Positions 43,301 through 51,953 of a stretch of DNA of 64,000 nt are shown here, one piece after another (the stretch's first letter is position 1; each line of letters starts with the position of its first letter). Source of the DNA: Streptomyces griseoloalbus. GTDB taxonomy: Bacteria > Actinomycetota > Actinomycetes > Streptomycetales > Streptomycetaceae. The notes beneath the pieces are model-generated. The model did not search any database. It saw nothing but the letters and a program-made list of their open reading frames with translations, and was not told the origin of the DNA. The stretch lies in NCBI GenBank assembly GCA_014650015.1, contig BMUD01000011.1, positions 124,001 through 188,000 on the forward strand, written 5' to 3'. Position numbers and translations under genes: made by a program.

Positions 43301-43939
43301 GAGCAGGAGAAGCGCCTGAAGGCCGCCGAGCGCGCCTACCAGCAGCTCGGCAAGGTGAACCCGCTCGCCCTGGAGGAGTTCGCGGCGCTGGAGGAACGCC
43401 ACCAGTTCCTCAGCGAGCAGCTGGAGGACCTGAAGAAGACCCGCGCGGATCTGCTCCAGGTCGTCAAGGAGGTCGACGAACGCGTCGAACAGGTCTTCAC
43501 CGAGGCCTACCGGGACACCGCCCGCGAGTTCGAGGGCGTCTTCTCCCGGCTGTTCCCCGGCGGTGAGGGGCGCCTGGTGCTGACGGACCCCGACAACATG
43601 CTCACCACGGGAGTGGACGTCGAGGCGCGTCCGCCCGGCAAGAAGGTCAAGCGGCTGTCGCTGCTCTCGGGCGGCGAGCGGTCGCTGACCGCCGTGGCGA
43701 TGCTCGTGTCGATCTTCAAGGCGCGGCCCAGCCCGTTCTACGTCATGGACGAGGTCGAGGCCGCCCTCGACGACACCAACCTCCAGCGGCTGATCCGGAT
43801 CATGCAGGAGCTGCAGGAGGCCTCGCAGCTGATCGTGATCACGCACCAGAAGCGCACCATGGAGGTCGCCGACGCGCTGTACGGCGTCTCCATGCAGGGC
43901 GACGGTGTGTCCAAGGTCATCAGCCAGCGTCTGCGGTAG
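40331..43939 (+). CDS. smc: Chromosome segregation protein SMC
   Basis: Condensin ATPase of 1202 residues that compacts and segregates chromosomes. The N-terminal lobe has Walker A GPNGSGKSNVVDALSWV near residue 32. Long coiled-coil arms flank a hinge of about residues 505-670, which contains a Pro/Gly/Thr-rich insert (PRSPGPGTDDGTTAPRAAG). The C-terminal lobe has the signature LLSGGERSLTAVAML and Walker B FYVMDEVEAALDDTN. The start is GTG 40331 (VHLKALTLRGFKSF). Partners scpA and scpB are not in the window. Confidence 0.98.
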   Translation: MHLKALTLRGFKSFASATTLRFEPGITCVVGPNGSGKSNVVDALSWVMGEQGAKSLRGGKMEDVIFAGTTGRPPLGRAEVSLTIDNSDGALPIEYSEVTITRIMFRNGGSEYQINGDTCRLLDIQELLSDSGIGREMHVIVGQGRLDSVLHADPMGRRAFIEEAAGVLKHRKRKEKALRKLDAMQANLARVQDLTDELRRQLKPLGRQAAVARRAAVIQADLRDARLRLLADDLVRLREALRAEIADEAALKERKEAAETELKKALQREALLEDEVRRLTPRLRKAQQTWYELSQLAERVRGTISLADARVKSATSAPPEERRGRDPEDMEREAARIREQEAELEAALEAAERALEDTVAHRAELERELAQEERRLKDAARAIADRREGLARLRGQVGAARSRAAAAQAEIERLADARDEAQERAVAAQEEYEALRTEVDGLDAGDAELAERHETAKQRLGEAEAALTAAREAATAAERKRAATQARHEALALGLRRKDGTGALLGAKDRLTGLLGPAAELLTVTAGYEVPLAAALGAAADALAVTSPSAAADAIRLLRKQDAGRATLLVSGAPRSPGPGTDDGTTAPRAAGNRTTGPDEPAAALPAERLVSGPAELMPAVRRLLGGTVVVGTLEDAEELVRAHPDLTAVTAEGDLLGAHFATGGSAGAPSLLEVQASVDEAAAELDELAVRCEELAGAQTAAAGRRQECAALVEELGERRRAADREKSSVAQQLGRLAGQARGAAGEAERAGAAAARAQEALDKALTEVEELAERLAVAEETPFEEEPDTSVRDRLAADGANARQTEMEARLQVRTHEERVKGLAGRADSLDRAARAEREARARAEQRRARLRHEAAVAGAVASGARQLLAHVEVSLARADEERAAAEAAKARREQELARARTEGRDLKAELDKLTDSVHRGEVLGAEKRLRMEQLETRALEELGVEPAGLVSEYGPHQLVPPSPPAEGEQLPEDPEHPRNRPRPFVRAEQEKRLKAAERAYQQLGKVNPLALEEFAALEERHQFLSEQLEDLKKTRADLLQVVKEVDERVEQVFTEAYRDTAREFEGVFSRLFPGGEGRLVLTDPDNMLTTGVDVEARPPGKKVKRLSLLSGGERSLTAVAMLVSIFKARPSPFYVMDEVEAALDDTNLQRLIRIMQELQEASQLIVITHQKRTMEVADALYGVSMQGDGVSKVISQRLR

Positions 43940-44011
43940 AGCGACACAAAGCCTTCAAGTTCTGAACACCTTCTCTTCAGGTGCGTCTTCTAACTCACAG
44001 CAGGACCTCTA

Positions 44012-44039
44012 TTGACTTCAATAGTTGAAGGCATAGTCT
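44012..44039 (+). promoter_or_regulatory. Candidate glcP promoter overlapped by a palindrome
   Basis: TTGACT (44012-44017) and TAGTCT (44034-44039) are 16 bp apart. The perfect inverted repeat CTTCAA-TAG-TTGAAG (44016-44030) overlaps the -35 and spacer, where a bound repressor would block RNA polymerase. Further CCTTCA motifs occur at about 43952, 43968-43980, 44061 and 44070. Confidence 0.5.
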
Positions 44040-44132
44040 CTGAAACGTTGTGTTCACCTTCAGGTACCTTCAGCTGGACCTCGAAGGGCTGACCCCCATC
44101 CGGCGATGTTGCCGGTGGCCCGAGGAGTACAC

Positions 44133-45551
44133 GTGACCAGCACCGCGCAGGCACAAAAGTCAGGAGCCAGGACGGCTCACCCCGAACATCTCGGGCATGT
44201 CATCTTCATCGCGGCGGCGGCCGCCATGGGCGGTTTCCTCTTCGGCTACGACAGCTCCGTGATCAACGGTGCCGTCGAGGCCATCCGAGGCCGCTACGAC
44301 ATCGGCTCCGCCGCGCTCGCGCAGGTCATCGCCGTCGCCCTGATCGGCTGTGCCATCGGCGCCGCGACCGCCGGGCGCATAGCCGACCGCATCGGCCGCA
44401 TCCGGTGCATGCAGATCGCCGCGGTCCTGTTCACCATCAGCGCCGTCGGCTCCGCGCTGCCCTTCGCGCTGTACGACCTCGCCTTCTGGCGGATCGTCGG
44501 CGGCTTCGCCATCGGCATGGCCTCCGTCATCGGCCCGGCCTACATCGCCGAGGTCGCCCCGCCCGCCTACCGCGGCCGGCTCGGCTCCTTCCAGCAGGCC
44601 GCGATCGTGGTCGGCATCGCCGTGTCCCAGCTGGTCAACTGGGGCATCCTGAACGCCGCCGACGGCGACCAGCGCGGTGAGCTCCTGGGCCTGGAGGCCT
44701 GGCAGCTGATGCTCGGCGTCATGGTCGTCCCCGCCGTCCTCTACGGCCTGCTCTCCTTCGCCATCCCCGAGTCCCCGCGCTACCTGATCTCCGTCGGCAA
44801 GCACGAGCGCGCCCGGAAGATCCTCGAAGAGGTCGAGGGCAAGGGCATCGACCTCGACGCGCGTGTCACCGAGATCGAGTCGGCGATGCACCGCGAGGAG
44901 AAGTCCAGCTTCAAGGACCTGCTCGGCGGCAGCTTCTTCTTCAAGCCGATCGTCTGGATCGGTATCGGCCTGTCGGTGTTCCAGCAGTTCGTCGGCATCA
45001 ACGTCGCGTTCTACTACTCCTCGACGCTGTGGCAGTCGGTCGGCGTCGACCCGACGGACTCGTTCCTCTACTCCTTCACCACGTCGATCATCAACATCGT
45101 CGGCACCGTCATCGCGATGATCTTCGTCGACCGCATCGGCCGCAGGCCGCTCGCGATCATCGGTTCGGTCGGCATGGTGATCGGCCTCGCCCTGGAGGCC
45201 TGGGCCTTCTCCTTCGACCTCGTCGACGGCAAGCTGCCCGCCACCCAGGGCTGGGTGGCCCTGGTCGCCGCCCACATCTTCGTCCTCTTCTTCGCCCTGT
45301 CGTGGGGTGTGGTCGTCTGGGTCATGCTCGGCGAGATGTTCCCCAACCGGATCCGCGCCGCCGCGCTGGGTGTCGCCGCCGCCGCGCAGTGGGTCGCCAA
45401 CTGGGCCATCACCGCGAGCTTCCCCTCGCTGGCCGACTGGAACCTGTCGGTCACCTACGTGATCTACACGGCCTTCGCCGCGCTCTCCATCCCGTTCGTC
45501 CTGAAGTTCGTGAAGGAGACGAAGGGCAAGGCACTGGAGGAGATGGGTTAG
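44133..45551 (+). CDS. glcP: Glucose permease, MFS sugar transporter
   Basis: A 472-residue, 12-helix major facilitator of the sugar-porter family. Signatures are GGFLFGYDSSVINGAVEAI in helix 1, GRIADRIGRIRCMQ, PESPRYLI, QQFVGINVAFYYS and RIGRRPLAI, with a PETKG-like KETKGKALEEM at the C-terminus. Length and locus (between smc and ftsY) match GlcP1, the main glucose uptake system of S. coelicolor. GTG 44133 has AGGAG 5 nt upstream. Regulation by a repressor at the palindrome in its promoter is inferred. Confidence 0.95.
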   Translation: MTSTAQAQKSGARTAHPEHLGHVIFIAAAAAMGGFLFGYDSSVINGAVEAIRGRYDIGSAALAQVIAVALIGCAIGAATAGRIADRIGRIRCMQIAAVLFTISAVGSALPFALYDLAFWRIVGGFAIGMASVIGPAYIAEVAPPAYRGRLGSFQQAAIVVGIAVSQLVNWGILNAADGDQRGELLGLEAWQLMLGVMVVPAVLYGLLSFAIPESPRYLISVGKHERARKILEEVEGKGIDLDARVTEIESAMHREEKSSFKDLLGGSFFFKPIVWIGIGLSVFQQFVGINVAFYYSSTLWQSVGVDPTDSFLYSFTTSIINIVGTVIAMIFVDRIGRRPLAIIGSVGMVIGLALEAWAFSFDLVDGKLPATQGWVALVAAHIFVLFFALSWGVVVWVMLGEMFPNRIRAAALGVAAAAQWVANWAITASFPSLADWNLSVTYVIYTAFAALSIPFVLKFVKETKGKALEEMG

Positions 45552-45974
45552 GTCCTGCGCCAGTAGTTGATCGTTAGTAGTTGCGTGACTTTCTGCTGCT
45601 GGTGCGTCAGTCCCTCGTCGGGGCCCGAAGCCGGAAGGGTGGCGGCGCGCAATCCCGGACGGGCGAGTCCGGGCTCGCGCGGCTGGCCGGTCGGGGGTGT
45701 GTTTCCCCGGGCCGGCCGCCCGGGGCTGCCCGCCAGGCCCGGCGGCGGTGGACGGCGGCCGGTCCCCGAGCCCGCCCTCCCGCGGTCAGGGGCGGCGGCG
45801 CGCATGTCCCGGGTCCGCCGTCCGGCGCGCCCGCGGTGACCGGGCGGCTGTACGGCCGACACCGGCCGACGGTGCGTCAGGTCGGCGGGGGCGACCGCGC
45901 CGTGCGGCACGGACCGTGCGGCACGGGCCGGCATCGGGGCCACCGGGGAGCCCATGGCCGATACTGGACGCGTT
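45552..45974. other. Intergenic region between glcP and ftsY
   Basis: About 420 very GC-rich bases. An 8-bp perfect hairpin (CCCCGGGC / GCCCGGGG, 45705-45725) is a possible glcP terminator, though about 150 nt downstream. The ftsY promoter must lie in the last 200 bases but I cannot place it. Several open frames cross the region on both strands without ribosome binding sites or recognisable motifs. Confidence 0.4.
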
Positions 45975-47177
45975 ATGGACATCGTCATCCTTGCTGTAGT
46001 CATCGCCGTGGTCGTGCTCGGCGCGCTCGGCGGGCTCATCGTCGGCAGCCGGCGCAAGAAGTCGCTGCCCCCGCCGCCGCCCGCCGCGCCCGACATCACC
46101 GCCCCTCCGGCCGAGCCGCATGTCGGCGACGAGGCCGAGACGCCGCGGGAGGAACCGCGGCGCACCATAGAGGAGGTTGATCTTCCGACGGGCGCCGGTC
46201 CCGTCGTCATCGAGGAGCCGTCCGCCGCCGAGGCTCCCGTGATCGAGATCCCGGAGCCCACCGCCGGCCGTCTGGTCCGGCTGCGCGCCCGTCTCTCCCG
46301 ATCGCAGAACGCCCTGGGCCAGGGCCTGCTCACCCTGCTGTCCCGCGAGCACCTCGACGAGGACACCTGGGAGGAGATCGAGGACACCCTCCTCACCGCC
46401 GACGTCGGCGTGCAGCCCACCCAGGAACTGGTCGAGCGGCTGCGCGAGCGCGTGAAGGTGCTCGGCACCCGCACCCCCGCGGAGCTGCGCGGACTGCTCC
46501 GCGAGGAGCTGGTCACGCTGGTCGATCCCACGATGGACCGCACCGTGCACACCGAGAACGCCGCCGGCGGCCCCGGCATCGTGATGGTCGTCGGCGTCAA
46601 CGGCACCGGCAAGACCACCACCACCGGCAAGCTCGCCCGGGTCCTGGTGGCCGACGGCAACACCGTCGTCCTCGGCGCCGCCGACACCTTCCGTGCCGCC
46701 GCCGCCGACCAGCTGCAGACCTGGGGCGAGCGGGTCGGCGCCCACACGGTGCGCGGTCCCGAGGCCGGTGACCCGGCCTCCGTCGCGTTCGACGCGGTCA
46801 AGGAGGGGAAGGAGATCGCCGCCGACGCCGTGCTCATCGACACCGCCGGCCGGCTGCACACCAAGACCGGCCTCATGGACGAGCTCGGCAAGGTCAAGCG
46901 GGTCGTGGAGAAGCAGGCCCCGCTGGACGAGGTGCTGCTCGTGCTCGACGCCACCACCGGCCAGAACGGTCTCGTCCAGGCCCGGGTCTTCGCCGAGGTC
47001 GTCGACATCACCGGCATCGTGCTCACCAAGCTGGACGGCACCGCCAAGGGCGGCATCGTGATCGCCGTGCAGCGGGAGCTGGGCGTGCCGGTCAAGCTGA
47101 TCGGGCTCGGCGAGGGCGCCGACGACCTGGCACCCTTCGAGCCGGAGGCGTTCGTGGACGCCCTCATCGGGGAGTGA
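45975..47177 (+). CDS. ftsY: Signal recognition particle receptor FtsY
   Basis: SRP receptor GTPase that docks ribosome-nascent chains at the membrane. It has 400 residues. An N-terminal membrane helix (IVILAVVIAVVVLGALGGLI) is followed by a Pro/Glu-rich linker. The NG domain has GVNGTGKTTTTGKLA (G1), DTFRAAAADQL (G2), DTAGRLHTK (G3), TKLDGTAKGG (G4) and GLGEGADDLAPF (closing motif). The helical anchor replaces the acidic A domain of E. coli, as is usual in actinobacteria. Its partner ffh is 7 kb downstream. Confidence 0.97.
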   Translation: MDIVILAVVIAVVVLGALGGLIVGSRRKKSLPPPPPAAPDITAPPAEPHVGDEAETPREEPRRTIEEVDLPTGAGPVVIEEPSAAEAPVIEIPEPTAGRLVRLRARLSRSQNALGQGLLTLLSREHLDEDTWEEIEDTLLTADVGVQPTQELVERLRERVKVLGTRTPAELRGLLREELVTLVDPTMDRTVHTENAAGGPGIVMVVGVNGTGKTTTTGKLARVLVADGNTVVLGAADTFRAAAADQLQTWGERVGAHTVRGPEAGDPASVAFDAVKEGKEIAADAVLIDTAGRLHTKTGLMDELGKVKRVVEKQAPLDEVLLVLDATTGQNGLVQARVFAEVVDITGIVLTKLDGTAKGGIVIAVQRELGVPVKLIGLGEGADDLAPFEPEAFVDALIGE

Positions 47178-47212
47178 CGTCCGGCGCCCCGGAAGGATCC
47201 GGCAGACGCGAA

Positions 47213-47252
47213 GAAGCGCCCGCCCCCGAGTCGGTCGGGGGACGGGCGCTTC
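47213..47252 (+). terminator. Terminator of ftsY
   Basis: Long stem (left arm 47213-47229, right arm 47235-47252) with a single-base bulge and a 5-nt loop, 36 nt after ftsY. Convergent with the PrimPol gene, so it may act both ways. Confidence 0.75.
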
Positions 47253-47297
47253 GCCGTGTCCGAGGCGCGGAACTGCGGGATCTGAGGGAGCTGCGGG

Positions 47298-47960
47298 CTA
47301 TGCCCCCGAACGGTGGGCCACATACGCCAGCGTGCCCAGCAGCAGCCGGGCCTCGGGCGGCCGGGACGCCGAGTCCAGGGCGGGGAAACGCAGCCAGCGC
47401 ACCGGGCCGAGACCGCCCCGGTCGGACGGCGGGGCGGTGATGTGCGTACCGGGGCCGAGGCCCCTCAGATCCAGGGCGCCCGGATCGTCCCAGCCCATCC
47501 GGTAGAGCAGCTCGGGCAGGCCGGCGGCGGCGCCGGGGGCGACGAAGAACTGGGCGCGGCCGTCCGGGGTGGCGGCGACCGGGCCGACCGGCAGGCCCAT
47601 CCGCTCCAGGCGGGCCAGGGCGTGGCGCCCGGCCGGTTCGGCGACTTCGAGCACATCGAACGCCCGCCCGACGGGCAGCATCACCGAGGCCCCGGGGAAC
47701 TCCGACCAGATCCCGGTCACCTCGTCCAGCGGTGCCCCGGCGCGGATCACCGGCGCGAGGTCCAGCGGATGCGCGCCCGGCGCCTCGCAGTCGGCGCGGC
47801 CGCAGGAGCAGGTGCCCGCGGCGGCCCGGACACCCGGCACCACGTCCCAGCCCCACAGCCCCGTGTACTCCGCCACGGCGGTGCCGTCCGACGAGCGGCG
47901 GCGGCGCGAGCCGGACCGGATGTCGCGGATGCCCCGGCTGATACCGATCGTGAAGCCCAT
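47298..47960 (-). CDS. Stand-alone primase-polymerase (bifunctional PrimPol N-terminal domain) protein
   Basis: A 220-residue protein resembling the actinobacterial 'bifunctional DNA primase/polymerase' N-terminal domain: AVAEYTGLWGWDVVPGVRA near residue 30, a Cys-rich CSCGRADCEAPGAHP segment, FDVLEVAEPAGRHAL where the catalytic acidic motif would lie (here D-x-x-E rather than D-x-E), and a conserved GPGTHITAPPSDRGG. There is no helicase domain. The start is ATG 47960 with GGAGGGGG upstream. It is divergent from nsdA, a pairing I recall from S. coelicolor. Whether it has polymerase activity is doubtful given the altered acidic motif. Confidence 0.8.
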   Translation of the reverse strand: MGFTIGISRGIRDIRSGSRRRRSSDGTAVAEYTGLWGWDVVPGVRAAAGTCSCGRADCEAPGAHPLDLAPVIRAGAPLDEVTGIWSEFPGASVMLPVGRAFDVLEVAEPAGRHALARLERMGLPVGPVAATPDGRAQFFVAPGAAAGLPELLYRMGWDDPGALDLRGLGPGTHITAPPSDRGGLGPVRWLRFPALDSASRPPEARLLLGTLAYVAHRSGA

Positions 47961-48406
47961 GCCCCCTCCAACGGGTCCGGCGTACCGGTGGTTACGTAAC
48001 GGACGCATGCCGTGACTCTCTGTTTTCGACTTCCCTGTGCCGCTTCGCTCAATCGGCGCTTCGGGGTGTCCAAGGTGGTGCGTCCGGCGTTGCGCGCCCC
48101 TGTGGGCATCGCTGCGTCCACTCTTGGCTGTCCTGTGTCAAGTGAATCGTGACTCGGCGACGGTGAGTTCATTCGAAGGGGTGGCGAATGGTGGCGATTG
48201 CGATTCCGCCGTGGTGAGACGGGTGATCGTAGGGTTACTTTGTGTGCACGGCTTCTTGGGGCACTTGCACACGTGGGTATGCCGGGGGCAACTCGGGTGT
48301 CCGTTCGAAGGGTGACAACCGCCGGACGGGCGGCCTCGACGACCGGCATTCTGATAGGGCTTGGCGCACTCGGCGGCAAGTGGTCTTCAGGGATGGGGGC
48401 GTTCCA
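47961..48406. promoter_or_regulatory. Divergent regulatory region between the PrimPol gene and nsdA
   Basis: About 445 bases serving both genes, with lower GC than its neighbours. A 7-bp perfect inverted repeat (GTGTGCA at 48242-48248 and TGCACAC at 48266-48272, 17-nt spacer) lies 135 bp upstream of nsdA and could bind a regulator. The nsdA frame stays open upstream to 48242 but has no ribosome binding site there. Confidence 0.45.
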
Positions 48407-49903
48407 GTGAGCGGCAACGGCGGTGGCGGGACGAACGCGGCGAGCGCGGAGAAACGTCCGAACGAGCTGCTCGCCTCGTGGTTCGTCCGCAGCGGCTGGT
48501 CCAAGGGCGAGCTCGCCCGTCAGGTCAACCGCAGAGCACGCCAGTTGGGCGCCAACCACATCTCCACCGACACCTCCCGGGTGCGTCGCTGGCTGGACGG
48601 CGAGAACCCGCGCGAGCCGATCCCCAGAATCCTGTCCGAGCTGTTCTCCGAACGCTTCGGTGTCGTCGTCTCCGTCGAGGACCTGGGCCTGCGCACCACC
48701 CGCCCGGCACCTTCGGCGACCGGCGTCGACCTGCCCTGGACGGGCCCGCAGACCGTGGCCCTGCTCAGCGAGTTCTCGCGCAGCGACCTGATGCTGGCGC
48801 GGCGCGGCTTCCTCGGGAGCTCGCTGGCCCTCTCCGCGGGCCCGTCCCTCATCGAACCCATGCAGCGCTGGCTCGTCCCCACCCCGTCCGCCCCGCAGTC
48901 CCGGCCCGATCCGGACCCGGGTTCCTCCTCCGCGCGTGCCCGGGGCCGGCTGTCCAGGCCGGAGCTGGACCTGCTGGAGACCACCACCGTGATGTTCCGG
49001 CAGTGGGACGCCCAGTGCGGCGGCGGCCTGCGCCGCAAGGCGGTCGTCGGGCAGCTGCACGAGGTGACCGACCTGCTCCAGGAACCCCAGCCCGAGGCCA
49101 TCGCCCGGCGGCTGTTCAAGGTCGCCGCCGAACTCGCCGAACTGGCCGGCTGGATGTCGTACGACGTCGGGCTCCAGCCCACCGCGCAGAAGTACTTCGT
49201 GCTCGCGCTGCACGCCGCCAAGGAGGCCGGTGACCGGCCGCTCGGCTCCTACGTCCTGTCCAGCATGAGCCGCCAGATGATCCACCTCGGCCGGCCCGAG
49301 GACGCCCTGGAGCTCATCCACCTCGCGCAGTACGGCAGCCGGGACTGCGCGAGCCCGCGCACCCAGTCGATGCTGTATGCGATGGAGGCCCGCGCCTACG
49401 CCAACATGGGCCAGCCCGGCCGGTGCAAGCGGGCGGTCCGCATGGCCGAGGACACCTTCGCCGAGGCCGACGAGTGGGACGAGCCGGACCCCGGCTGGAT
49501 CCGCTTCTTCTCCGAGGCCGAGCTGTACGCGGAGAACTCCCACTCCTACCGCGACCTCGCCTACGTCGCCGGCCGCAGTCCCACCTACGCCTCCCTCGCC
49601 GAGCCGCTGATGAAGCGGGCCGTGGAGCTGTTCGGCCAGGAAGGCGGCGAGCACCAGCGGTCCTACGCCCTCAACCTCATCGGCCTGGCCACGGTCCATC
49701 TGCTCCAGCGCGAGCCCGAGCAGAGCACGGTTCTCGCCACCGAGGCCATCACGGCGGCCAAGAAGGTCCGTTCCGAGCGCCTCAACACGCGTATCCGAAA
49801 GACGGTCGACACGGCCGTACGCGACTTCGGGGACCTCGCCGAAGTCGTCCAGCTCACCGAGCGGCTCGCGATCGAGCTGCCCGAGACCGCCGAAGCGGTC
49901 TGA
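48407..49903 (+). CDS. nsdA: Developmental and antibiotic repressor NsdA
   Basis: A 498-residue TPR-type regulator. In S. coelicolor, loss of NsdA increases sporulation and antibiotic production, so it is a negative regulator. The N-terminal part (PNELLASWFVRSGWSKGEL, then DTSRVRRWLDGENPREPIP) is a helix-turn-helix-like module. The C-terminal two-thirds are TPR-like helices (ALELIHLAQYGSRDC, MEARAYANMGQPGRCKRAV). GTG 48407 gives the length I remember for the family, about 500 residues. Confidence 0.92.
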   Translation: MSGNGGGGTNAASAEKRPNELLASWFVRSGWSKGELARQVNRRARQLGANHISTDTSRVRRWLDGENPREPIPRILSELFSERFGVVVSVEDLGLRTTRPAPSATGVDLPWTGPQTVALLSEFSRSDLMLARRGFLGSSLALSAGPSLIEPMQRWLVPTPSAPQSRPDPDPGSSSARARGRLSRPELDLLETTTVMFRQWDAQCGGGLRRKAVVGQLHEVTDLLQEPQPEAIARRLFKVAAELAELAGWMSYDVGLQPTAQKYFVLALHAAKEAGDRPLGSYVLSSMSRQMIHLGRPEDALELIHLAQYGSRDCASPRTQSMLYAMEARAYANMGQPGRCKRAVRMAEDTFAEADEWDEPDPGWIRFFSEAELYAENSHSYRDLAYVAGRSPTYASLAEPLMKRAVELFGQEGGEHQRSYALNLIGLATVHLLQREPEQSTVLATEAITAAKKVRSERLNTRIRKTVDTAVRDFGDLAEVVQLTERLAIELPETAEAV

Positions 49904-51925
<2,022 letters not shown>

Positions 51926-51953
51926 GGCGGGCGGACAGAACAGGAGTCGCCGG

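Noticed and set aside
45581-46180. Plus-strand frame upstream of and overlapping ftsY
   Set aside because: Arg/Gly/Ala-rich, runs into the clear ftsY reading frame, no ribosome binding site.
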